From contig NC_037639.1 in the NCBI RefSeq assembly GCF_003254395.2, forward strand, positions 5,229,001 to 5,293,000: a stretch of 64,000 nucleotides of DNA, given 5' to 3'. Below the pieces are notes generated by a model. It was not told the DNA's origin and searched no databases. It worked only from the letters and a program-made list of their open reading frames with translations. Shown piece by piece: positions 53,144 to 64,000 of this stretch. The position numbers were made by a program, and so were the translations under genes. Source of the DNA: Apis mellifera. Lineage: Eukaryota > Arthropoda > Insecta > Hymenoptera > Apidae. The stretch's first letter is position 1; each line of letters opens with the position of its first letter.

Positions 53144-53242
53144 GTAATAAATTCCAACGGAACCTGAACGAGATCGGCAAGTCCGAGCAAAAATCGAGCG
53201 ACCCAGATAGGAAAAGAAAGTACGATTGGACCCCGGACAGCG
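53144..53242 (+). CDS. Coding exon, charged linker (third of four visible)
   Basis: This 99-nt exon is bounded by TTTTTGCTTTCAG and GTAAGC. With the leftover G of the previous exon it begins with Gly and reads NKFQRNLNEIGKSEQKSSD, then PDRKRKYDWTPDS, leaving one base for the next exon. It is hydrophilic and strongly basic near its end (DRKRK) and has no membrane segment. GC content and codon use are higher than in the flanking intron, which supports coding. The position just before a terminal hydrophobic exon fits a membrane-proximal extracellular linker. DRKRK could also be a proprotein-convertase-like site (R-K-R-K), which would allow shedding. That is speculation. Confidence 0.78.
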
Positions 53243-56200
53243 GTAAGCTCTGTTGCTAAACCGTGAGCTAATTTAAAACGAGAGAATGGGCTGACAGGCG
53301 TAGGCTTTCACGTATCTCTCCCCCCCCTCGCTTCCTTGTTTCCTGTGCGCCTCCTCTGGAAGAATCATCGATGGTGGATGATTGACATCGCGACTTCCTG
53401 CGCGCAGAACATTGCGTTTGCAGAATGATAAGTAGAACATCGTGATGCATGGCTTCTTATTATTCGGTGTAAATGAGGAAATGGGCGAGGGGGAGGGATG
53501 TGTGTGGCTGTGAGTGGATGGAAAGGTAGAGTAGGTGGGTGTAAACGATATCATTAAGAAGAGACGTTTATTGATGTGGCTGGAATGTGATTTGTTGAAT
53601 GTTCTTCGCGATATTTATATATGTATATGTAAATTTAGATGATAGATTTTAGGTAGTTGAGTTGATGAAAAGTTGACAGAATAGTGAAAGTTGAAAATCT
53701 TATTTGAGAAATGAATTTTGTAATTATTTTATTAGTTTTGTTATTTGTAGTTTAAAATATATATATTTTATAAGTGAATAATAGAAAATGAAGACAACAA
53801 ATGATAAAATTATTATATAAGAAGAACAAGGTTTCATCTTGGATCAGGCAATAGATAGAACAACACGAAACAAAGAATATATTTCGATTTGTTGTTGGAC
53901 GAAAGAAAAATAGCTTTTGGGGATAGAGATTTCATTCCATCTTAGAGAAGTTTCTTTTTATATTTTTGTAGTGAGATCGAATATGAAATATCTAAGTAAC
54001 AAATGAGATAATAAATATTTAAAACGTATAAAATCTATCCATTTTTCCGAATTTGTTAATTATCGACAGATTTTACAATCACGACAACTTTCTATTATTA
54101 AATGTGTGCTTTCATTAATCGAGATTTTCGATTAATTTTATTGTGAAATTGTTCATACATTGTGCTTGAATTTCACGATAAAACGTTACGAAAATTTTGT
54201 TAGAGATTGAGTCCTAGATTATATTCCAAAGTTGGATTAAGTTCTCGTGAAGCAGAACGTGAATGAAATTTTTTTGTGTTATACAAGTTTGCATAGTTTT
54301 ATTTTTTTTATGAGAAAGTCACTTTTTAAACTTGGATTTTGACCAAAGTTCAGATTAACGTGTTTTTATAAATTGTAAACTGAAATACATTTTTCAGAAT
54401 AGTGTGTAACAGAAGAGGAAGGCTTCATTTCATTTAGCATAAATTAAATACATTATCGTTTATCTTAGATTAAGTAAATTACAATTTTGTAGTCGTTATC
54501 TATATTTCTCCCTCTCCTTTTTCAACCATAATTCATTTATTAAAAATCCAAACACGTTCTCTAAAATCTACTTGCTCAAAATATTAAAATTCAAGCTTGA
54601 TACCCTCAACACGAGGTAAAAATATTCCAACGAAACTTCCATACCCACAATAATTACACGGTGAAAAAGGAAAAGAAGAAAAACCAAGACCTCCAATCTC
54701 CCTCCAATTTCTCATCCTAACAAAGAATCGTTCCATTAAAGGTATTCAATGCCCAATCAACGTTTACCCAGGCAGACGTCTCCAACGTCTACCAAAGAAA
54801 TTGTCGACTTTCCCCGATACAACCAAGAATACCCAACAATAGAAACCTCGATAACAGTAACGAACAGTGTCTCGCAGATCTGAAATTCCTCTCCTTGGCT
54901 GCTCATTAACGGACAGTATCGTCGTCTCGCGTTTCCCAGTCAGAAAAATTAATAATAAACCTCGAGCACCGATATCGGCCCTTGCTCCCCCTCCCCATCT
55001 GGGGCGGAAGAGGAAAAAAGAAAAAAAAAAAAAGAAAATCGAAAGTCTGATAGAAGCAGGGAACCCATTGAAATCTACGTTGAATAGGGACGAGAATGGG
55101 AAATGAGAGCAAGACGAGGGAAACAAAACCATCCGCGGCTCGGGGTTGCGGTTCTATCCGGCTATTTCGCGGCTCCGCGCCGGCATTTAAATGACACAGG
55201 TCTCAACCACGAGAGGTGCCACCACGGGTCCAGGTTTAACCCTGGGGGAGGAATTCATCCTGGGCCCGCGGCGTTATTGAAATATCTTCTTCCCACGCCG
55301 GCGATCTTCTCGATCCAGCCACGATCTGGATTCAGAGAGGGGCCACCCCCTTCTTCACCACCGTCGATACACCCGGCGGTGGTTTCTTTTTTAAAAGGAA
55401 TTTGCATAATGGGAAAGTGTGAAAATCCGTTTTTCTCCGCGGGCTTCGATCTCGATAGCCCTCGTGGAAGTAGGTAATTTCGCTCGAAAGAAGGACGAAT
55501 GAAAAAAAAAGAGAGGAGGAGGGAAGAGAGAGAGAGAGAGAGGAGTTGGTGGGAAAAAGAAACGAGAGGAAGAGGGGAGCGCGGGTGTGGAACACCGCGG
55601 GCTTCCACAACTTGATAAGTACTTGGAGTTCTTTGCTAGATTCCTGGAACCTCGTTGTATCGAAGGTCGAACGCGACACCACCACCACCACCACCCACCT
55701 TCCGGTTAAATTCGTTTTCGAGAGGGGGAGAGGGGTCGATATCGAACAGTTTTCCAACTGTCTCGCGCAGCGTCTCTGCATTATCGTTCCATCGAGTTTC
55801 TAAAGATGAAGGCTTGCTTCGTTTCGTGGTTGATTGGGAAGGGAGGAGGTTTATTTATTAGACTTGGTTTATGCATCCGATTCGGGATTTTAACCGACTT
55901 TCCCTCGCGATTCCTAATTTTTCGTTTATATTTATTGCCGATTTTTTTTTAAGGATAAGTTAGGGATGAAGTTAGTGGTTGCACGGTATTGGAGGGAGAT
56001 ACTGGAAATGATGGGGATTTTATACGAGGCGGATAATATTTTGAAAAGAATTGTATAACAATTGAGTGGCAAGTGTATAAAGAAAATTTGTTTTCCTATA
56101 ATGGAATGTAAAAATCATCTCTGAACCGATATGTAACCGAGTATACAACACTGTTACGGCTATTAGCAATATAATTTGCACGATATATCATTTTTTTTAT

Positions 56201-59200
56201 ACAGGTAAAAGATACTATTTATTGGAAAAAGTATAACTTCTTCTTTTTATAAACAATATAATAACAAATTATGGATATTACACGCGGATAAAAATAAAAG
56301 GGAAGTAGTTGTACATACATAGGTGTATAAATTTAGTTAAGGAACTAAGCAAGACTTTTCAATAAAATTTTATTCTTGTAGAGTATATACGGAAGGAAAT
56401 TGTTACGGACAGGATATTGTATGCATGGATATTTTACGATCATGGATATTTTATAGGAGGATAATGTTGTAGATAAAACTTCGAGAAAAGAAAATCTATA
56501 GAAAGGAAAAGATATCTGAAATGAAAGGGTCGAAAGAAATGTTGAAAAATTAAATCAAATTCTAGTTAAAATATTTTTAAAATCCTTTTGAAGAAAGGAA
56601 TTTACCGATTCACAATTTTCGATAGTTAAATTAAAAGTATTCTTTTACGATTAATCCATTAATAGTATAAAATATAAATCATATTAATACGTGTGATATA
56701 TTCCTGGAATTTTTCAATAATCGATTCTCAAAAATAATCGAAACTTCTTTATTAAGTTACAAGCAATTTCAATTTGCGTTGGATAAAACGAAAATAGAAC
56801 GAAGCGGAAGTGTGACAAAGGCTGTTGCTTCGTTTGAATTGCTTATAACTTGAAAATAGTAGTAAGCCTAATCGATATTTCTGCATATAAACCGTTTTAA
56901 TTTGTAGAATTGATTCTCCAAGAATCAATGGATATTTTAATAATGAATGAATATTTATACAGAATTTATTTTATATAATTAAATATGTTATTATCCAAAT
57001 GTTAATATTGCATTTTATGGGAATATTAATATTACAAGAGATATAATAAATTCTTAGCGAATATTTCGATTAATTCGTATAAACGAAGCCTTTAGAGTTA
57101 TTTAACATAAATATTCTCCATTTAAATTCCAATGTAAAAATCAACAAAATTTAAACGATCGAGATATCTACTCATGAATTATCTATCTGGTGGTTGGAAA
57201 TTCGTGTTTCAAGTGAAATGGTTAGCGGCACGAAAAAACAGTGGCGAAAAGGGAAAACGAAAATTTAAAATGGACATGTTGGATTGGAACGAAATGTACA
57301 AAATCAACATCGTCTCGTTTATTGACAGTAGTTGTCGAGCTCATTGTTGCCTCAGCCCTTTTCCTGCTTGGCTGGTGTTAAAAACATTGTTTTTACTATT
57401 TTAATCCAAATCATCATGCTACATCTCGGTAAATTCGATCGGAACGATTCGGATAAATACGGTTTGTAATTTTGAAATTTTTTTGAACGAAACGTGGTTA
57501 ATGGTTCTCGATATAACAGTTTTCCAATTCCTGGTCCTTTTAATTAAAAATATATATGAAATAGTGAACGACAGAAAATATTAAAATTGGTTGTAATCAA
57601 TGATTTAAAAAAAAAATTTGTATATTATTAAAAATTATTAAAAATTCCCATTAAAAATATTCCAAAATAATTTGGTGTGCACATTTAATTAAATTTTTCA
57701 ATTTTATTTCGTAAAGATTATAATTACAAAACATTTTCTTAAAATTATTATATTTAAATCACAAATATTTTCAAAATTTTTTTATTTTTTTTTTTTCATC
57801 GAATGTCATAATATTTAATAGGTTTTGTATCTTTTACAAAAGCGAAACTGGCTTTCGAGATAACAGATGAAATATCAAAATATGTTTGATGTACATAAAT
57901 AAAAGGTCAAAAAAAAAAAAAGTCACATCGCATATATATGTATATAAAAAAAAAAAGAATAAAAATTATTTCAACATCTCCATCAAAAAAGTAAATACAA
58001 TAAAAAAAAAAAGAGTCACTCGAACGATAAATGAAAACGCTACCTGAATAACGTATAAAGCAAAATAAAGCATTTGCAAAATTTTTTATATATATATATA
58101 TATTTTTAATTCTTGTCTCATCGCATAAAATAAAAACTCTCATTTCCAATATTTATCTAATATTATTTTCATTATTTTCTCATTATAAGAATAAGTATAA
58201 TAAAATTGAATTTCAACTTCCCTTAATAAATCGAGTCAATCCCTTTGAAAAAAAAAATCAATCACACGGCAAAAATTCGCTCTTAATTTCTTAATCTCTC
58301 AAACAACGTACAAATTAAAGATCCATTTCCAAAAATTGCATTTCCATCGCGAGTTATCGCGCAAATTACCCTTAAAAAAGGGGTGAACCGCAAAACTGGT
58401 TGCGTTGGGAGAGAAAAAAGAACCGGGGAAAAAGAGGAAGGTGCGGAGAACACGAACACGAAACGAAGGAAAATAGATGAAGAAGGGAGAGACGTCAACG
58501 TGTATCCTCGTTTAACCGAGAAAGTAACGGGAAATAAGGTGGAGAGGGATGGTCTTCTGCAGGGGGATGATTGGGGTGCGACTTGTTTCTGATTTGTAAT
58601 TAGAGATGAGTGGGGCCAGAGAGAGAATACATCTCTCGCGGAGCGAGTAATGGCTGAAAGTATGGGCCAGGCCAGCCGGAAGAATAACCGACTTCTCCTT
58701 TTTCCGCCCTCCGCTCCCCTCCTCGCCTGTTCCCCAGACCTCTCGTCTGGTTTTTCCTCCCCGTTTCCCAGTACTCATCCTTCACCGTCTCGGACGTCTC
58801 GTCTCGCCCGAGGAGGCGATCCTTCGCAGCTCGGCGAAACAACGGCCGGGTATTTTCAACCGGGAACTTCTTGATTGTCGAGCAACCCTTTCGGGCCAAC
58901 TCGCGCGATTTTTACGCTACCGACTGCCCATCCGCGCTCTGCGCAATTTCTTGCGCTCCGTTTTATAAATATGAGAACGAGAAGAGAGCGACAAGGATTG
59001 ATTTTTCTTCTCCTCTTTTTTATTTTTATTTTTCTTTTTTTTTTTTTTTGATTTTACATGGATGGCTCGATTTTAATGGTTGTCGAATTAAAGGGGATAT
59101 ACTTGATTGCTTCTGAAATTTTTGCTAATTACGCTTTGACAGATCTTTATTTTTACAATCGAGTGAAAATTCTAATCATTTTTTTTACAAAAATGATGGA

Positions 59201-59443
59201 ATATCGATCGACCGATTATTGTTGCTTGATATTCATTCGATGGAAATGAAAGTTTTAAGCGGGGATAAAAGGATGAATAAGTAGATTTAAGTCATTAATT
59301 AGGTTCTAAAATTTCTCTTAAAAAATAGAATAGTAGAAGTTCTAAAGAGATAGAAGATTTTTCTCACGCTGAAAGTGAATCGAATCTATGAAAATTCGTA
59401 ATAAAATTTTAGAAAAATCTAAAATACGATTTTCTACTTTCAG
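53243..59443 (+). other. 6.2-kb intron
   Basis: It begins GTAAGC and ends TTCTACTTTCAG. It contains GC-richer islands near 54740-55800 and 58380-58960, an (ACC)n tract at 55678-55696, short (GA)n near 55528-55541, a TA tract at 58087-58102 and otherwise AT-rich sequence. A 124-codon frame at 55103-55477 ends a few bases short of a GTAAGTA-like donor but has no domain, and the opposite strand is equally open, so I did not call it. Confidence 0.65.
55678..55696. repeat. (ACC)n trinucleotide repeat
   Basis: About six ACC units in a GC-rich intronic island. Confidence 0.9.
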
Positions 59444-59517
59444 ATTCGGCAGTGAACATGACGACAACGGAATTGCTTCTAATGATCACCCTGATCGCAG
59501 TGTCGATCATTCGATAA
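59444..59517 (+). CDS. Terminal coding exon with hydrophobic C-terminal tail
   Basis: The exon follows TTCTACTTTCAG. With the leftover G it begins with Asp and reads SAVNMTTTE then LLLMITLIAVSIIR, stopping at TAA 59515-59517. The last 14 residues are a hydrophobic run with a single basic residue at the very end and no cytoplasmic domain. This is the classic form of a GPI-attachment signal, with small residues (Asp-Ser-Asp-Ser-Ala) as possible omega sites about ten residues before it. A short tail-anchor is the alternative. The four visible exons total about 104 residues: stalk, linker, basic patch, tail. This layout is what one expects at the end of GPI-linked insect IgSF proteins such as DIPs and lachesin. 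Specific membership needs the Ig exons, which are not visible here. Confidence 0.8.
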
Positions 59518-61177
59518 GGAGAATCAATAGGGATAAACGCGTTGGAGGTCCTCTAATCTGTAATTGTCGGCTGGATTCAAACTGTGAAAGAAGGAAGAAA
59601 AGAGAAGGGAAGAAACTGATAGGACTGCGAGAAACATACAGACGTACATACGCAAGAGCACACATATAATATACATATATATATAAAAAGAAGGAAGAAT
59701 GACTGAGTAGCTAGTGTCGTATTAGAACAAGAGGAGGAGAAAGAGGAAAGGAAAAAAAAAAATAAATTAATAGTAAGAATAATAATTACGCGTGCCAAGT
59801 CAGTGTAGAGCGCAGCAGTGAACGAACGAGATGTGCAATAGGGAAACGAATTTTCGAATCGATATGACATATTATGCACGAGACGTGGGAGGTAAGGAAG
59901 GGACGGCAAATCACAAAGTGCAACGACTATCGCTTTCAGTGTAACATATTGTATAACGCCGTTAATGTCGCCGCAGAGAACGCGCCAACGATCTCGAATT
60001 TCGATTAAGGAGCCTTGAGCCTGTTCGAGTCCAAAACTGGTTCGAATTTGTTAACAAGTTTATCTTTTCTTTTTTTAACCATATTTAGAATTAAATATTA
60101 ATCGAAGATAAATTTCTTTTTTTTGAAAGGTATATATATATATATTTATATGTAACATTTCTTCTTTCAAATTGACAGCTTAAAATTTTATTCAAACGTT
60201 TCACTGAATGTATGAATAAATGATAAAAGAAGAAGTAAAAATCAATGATGCAAGCGTGAATTGTCCGCGCTATCGATTTCGTTCTCTCATTTTTTTTTTT
60301 ATTTTTCCTCCTTGAATGATTTTCTCTTCTCCTCTTTTATTCCATCTGCGAAGTGTTCCTTTCTCCGTCGTTTCTTTTTCTCAGTTTTTCTCTCTCCTTC
60401 GTTCCTCCGTTTCGTTTCTTATACCAAATCGCGGATCCCATCTGGATACTTGAGATTAAAACGTCAGATTCGGTATAGAAGATGTTCCTCGATGAAGAAG
60501 TAGTAGAAGAAAAAAAAATATTGGAGGGGAAGAGGAGGTGGAGAGTACACGAAAAACGTTAAAGAATATTAAAGACTAAGGAATATTATTAATCGCAAAT
60601 ATGTTTAAAATCTTTGTATAAAAATTCATAGTTTCGATAAATTTTTTTTATCCAATTCAAATCATTATATGTGAATGTAAAAATAGAAAAATATAAAATA
60701 TGAAAATGTGAATATTATTTGATGATTCTATTTCACCATTCTACTTTATATAATTTCATTTTATTTAAAACTTTATGTTCTTTTGAAAATGAATGAAAAT
60801 CTGCCTTAAATTGATTCAAAGAAAATTGAAAAGGATAAAAAATAATATACTTTCATTTACAAATAACTTTCTAAATAACTTCTAGAAAGAAATATATATT
60901 TTTATATAATTATTAAAAGTACTGTAACTATTTCTCACCTCCTATTATTAAGATCTAATTCCATTCTATGAATTATTTTCTTATCGAAAGATTTTGCACT
61001 CGCAAACAGGCTCAACTTTAGAATAACTTAAAAATCAGGGATCCACGATTACGAAGGAATCAATTAAACGAGGAGAAAAGAAAGAAATGGAATAAAGCGA
61101 CGCACCGAGGCACTTTTTGTCAAGATTAAAAGTAATAATAATAATATTAATAATAATATTAATAATAATAATAATAA

Positions 61178-61208
<31 letters not shown>

Positions 61209-61800
61209 AATAATTCCACGTCGATTAGACAGCTGCTCAAATTATACTGTATAATATCGAAATGGAAATGGAATATCGAAACGCTTAAAAAAAAAAGAGA
61301 GAAAAAAGAAAAAAAAAAGAAGAAGAAAAGAAAAAATGAAAAACAGAGAATATATATAAATAACGTGTAGGTATCAATTTTTAAGTGACGAAACGAAAAA
61401 GGCGAAGTGGAAACATTTAGAAATAAAAGAATTTTATTCTTATTGTCGGAGCTTCATTAGTTTTGCACTAGGTAGAGGATGAAATCGTTTATATCGGATT
61501 ATAAAAACATCGAAACCCTTTCACGAATAATTTTACAGATTTATCAGTGACGCGAGATACCACTCGCGAAAATTTTCGGTTTTTAAAACCGTTTTCGTAA
61601 ACAGTTCATTGTAATCATGAACGTCAATTTTGATGATTAACATTCGCAAAAAAAAGAAAAAAAGAAAAAAAAAAAAGAAAAGATAAAATAAAATGAAAGA
61701 AATGGGTAGAGAAAAATAGGGGGGGACAAAAAATACAAACATTTTGCCACTTTGTAAAGCAATTTGTACAGTGAAAATTAATAACGCGAAATAAAAAGGA
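59518..61800 (+). other. Probable 3' UTR and candidate poly(A) signals
   Basis: Sequence downstream of the TAA at 59515 has no long frame. AATAAA hexamers occur at 59761-59766, 60215-60220, 61422-61427 and 61790-61795, any of which could end the transcript. Insect neuronal genes often have long 3' UTRs. It also contains a (TA)n tract at about 60131-60145 and the (AAT)n tract listed separately. Confidence 0.5.
61132..61214. repeat. (AAT)n microsatellite
   Basis: About 80 bp of AAT/TAA repeats with a few interruptions, downstream of the terminal exon and possibly within its 3' UTR. Confidence 0.93.
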
Positions 61801-64000
61801 AAAAAAAAAATTTCGATCGATTTTAATCCATCAAGGGTGCTAGTACCTCAAATACCTGTGAACGTAAATTAATTGTAATCCTGTGCGCATTAAAACGTTG
61901 ATGAGAAATATTTTTTTTTTCTTTTTTCTTTTCTTTTTGCGAGAGAGAAATAACTGAATAATAGCTAGGAGTAGGAATGAAAATTCCATTCCAATTATAC
62001 GAAGAGATATTTTACAATTCAAATAGGATGAGTTTTTAATTTTTTCTAGTCATCTAAAATACACAGAATACACGAAGGATTGGAAAAGTTTCGCCATTTA
62101 TAAATTACCGATGACATAGTTTAAAAAAAAAAAAAACTCAACTCAAACGAATGACATAAATAATATTATTTCCAAAAAATTTCTTTAATTGATTCTAGAT
62201 ATATATAAAACAATTATAGAAAATATCGAAGAATTTATTATTCAAATTGTATTGTATAATATTATTTTGCAATTATTGCAAAAGATTTTGATTCAAATAC
62301 ATGCATAATTAAGCACAATAATATTATCGATAAATTATCATGGAAAGAAAATAAAATAAAATTGATACTACACTCAAACAATAATTGACCAACTTGTACT
62401 TCAAGAAAAATATTCTAGAGCACATGAGTGAATGAAAAATACAAATTTACGATATTTAAAAAAAAAATCCACGTCAGAAAAATTGACAAATCAGAATTAC
62501 ACCGAGGCCAAATCCTTTGTTCGCCCGGCGCGCACAATTAATTTATTCACGTGTTAATTAACGAGGTTCGGAATTTCTCTGTGAACGCGCAAACACGGAT
62601 GGCAGGGGTGCACCAGTTTAAAGCGGACTTCGAACTACTTAGGAATATCCATTATTCAGCGTACATCTTGTTTAAAGCAACAGGTTCGTGAGTCCCGGTG
62701 CTCGAACGGGTTAAAGCCCATGATGGATTAAAGAAGGTTAGCTCAAGGATTACGCGGACTTACTATCGACAGATCTTTAATTTTGTCATCAACTCGATTT
62801 CGTATACTCGCACTCTTTCTCGCCCAATGAAACAAATTTGAATTTGAAAAGCGTTTCAAGCTTCTATCTACCCTCTAAGACACTTCATTTCTGGAAATTG
62901 CAATAATAGATCTAACAGATATCTTCTTCTGTATATAAATACTTTTCAAACGGTTAGTATGATACGATGGGTGAAATTATTTCTAGATCGATGTAACAAA
63001 AGATGAGAAAAGATATTTTTTGAAGAGAAAATTCAAAGTTTCTTCTTTCCTACTTTTTTTTTTTTGTAACGAATGTAAACGAGTGTAGATAGTATGTGTC
63101 CGAGATTCGACTCTTTCTTTGAAACTATTTTCTATTCAGGCAAGGAAGCTTTGCTCTTCTTCTCGTGAACGTATATTCACGAAAGAGGCAAGAGTTTACG
63201 AACAATCTCGAATCTGATTTCGATCAATGTGTATACAATACAAGCCTCCGTGTGTCGATGAAAAAAATTGATGAAAACGAAATCCCAATTACAGTTTACT
63301 GCCAAATCCTGCCCAAAGCATCGCGCGAAATAAGCATTGTAGAATTCATCGTAGAACGTACGCAATAAGCGCTGAATTGTGCTAGTATTGCATAATTCTC
63401 CGTGTATTATTATACAATATTATTATTATATTCTAACCATTGTTTCGTGAATGTAACGACATGACAAAACACCTTGATTTGATTGTAACGCGATATAAAA
63501 TTAACAAAACGAAGCGATGCTTGCGATAATTTAAAAAATATCTAAAAAGGAGACCTAGATTTCTATTTTCCTATAAATCTATGCTATACATCTTTTTTTT
63601 TTTTTATGAAGTAGATATGGATACCGCTCCATTCAAAATTTCAACGTTATTCTCTCGAATAAAATTCGAGGATTTCATCAATTATACCATTCATTCCCTC
63701 CGAGCTTCTCAAATAATACCAGATATGATAATTAAAATTGGACGAGCAGAAGAAGAAATTCAACCCAGCGGATGAATTAAATTATTTCGAACGATTTGAA
63801 AGCGACAAGAGGCTTTCCCCCTCCCCCCCCCCCAGGCTAATTAAACCTTGTGTTTGATTTATTTCAATTCTGATGTTTAGCCTGATTATATACGTGGAGA
63901 AGTTGGACGCTTAAATTGCGATAATTAACACAATTCAGCGACTCGATGCGGAGCAAGAAGCAAAAAGATCGAGGATAACTTTTCGTGCCCTTTAATCTCC
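61801..64000. other. Downstream AT-rich stretch, no supported gene
   Basis: I see no gene I can support. A GC-richer patch at about 62510-62770 might be regulatory. Two plus-strand frames of 60-odd codons (63165-63368 and 63581-63775) have mixed composition but no recognised motif, and the first has an equally long frame on the opposite strand. A C-run lies at about 63822-63832. Confidence 0.45.

Noticed and set aside
55255..55781. Overlapping minus-strand frames of 117 and 149 codons
   Set aside because: Ser/Leu/Phe-rich translations of purine-rich plus-strand DNA with no motifs. Both strands and several frames are open, a composition effect.
63165..63368. 67-codon plus-strand frame with mixed composition
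   Set aside because: The opposite strand is open over the same span. There is no known motif, and it lies in probable 3' flank. Kept only as a low-probability exon.

Overview
The window looks like part of an insect nuclear genome. It is AT-rich and eukaryotic, with short GT-AG exons set in introns of up to about 16 kb, many homopolymer and (GA)n/(TA)n/(AAT)n tracts, and scattered CpG-rich islands. A bee or other hymenopteran is my best guess from base composition and a mariner-type transposase relic. That species call is inference. No bacterial gene organisation, CRISPR array, rRNA or convincing tRNA is visible.

Region 1 (1-5720) is AT-rich DNA with no recognised complete gene. At 4545-5262 there are short exon-like plus-strand segments with consensus splice donors. 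One carries an ETRWNS motif resembling hAT transposase-derived genes. Around them lie a diverged direct duplication, a cluster of splice-donor-like motifs and a 13-bp inverted repeat.

Region 2 (about 5721-24080) is the dominant feature: an 18.4-kb head-to-tail satellite array. I counted 50 copies of its landmark, giving a mean unit of about 366 bp. Each unit has a 16-bp perfect palindrome, AGGAGGTCGACCTCCT, altered in only one copy. The array is layered. Units at both outer edges are the same variant (A). One chimeric unit lies inside each edge, and three successive core variants (B, C, D) fill the middle. The unit matches no transposon or satellite I recognise and is the best candidate here for something undescribed.

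Region 3 (24081-36355) starts with a degenerate satellite remnant and a small minus-strand exon pair (24393-24590). About 11.7 kb of non-coding DNA with GC-richer islands and one small hairpin follows.

Region 4 (36356-59517) holds the last four coding exons of one plus-strand gene (36356-36412, 37158-37244, 53144-53242, 59444-59517). All junctions share the same phase, and together they encode about 104 residues. These form a Ser/Thr/Pro-rich stalk, a polar linker and a terminal hydrophobic tail typical of a GPI-anchored or tail-anchored surface protein. The architecture suits the membrane-proximal end of an insect immunoglobulin-superfamily adhesion protein (DIP/lachesin/neurotrimin type), but no Ig domain lies in the window, so the family is an inference. 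Upstream exons must lie before 36356, probably outside the window. The satellite may therefore sit inside or next to this gene. Introns hold microsatellites, a mariner relic at 45835-45924 and GC-rich islands that could be regulatory.

Region 5 (59518-64000) is the 3' UTR and downstream sequence, with several AATAAA signals and a long (AAT)n tract.
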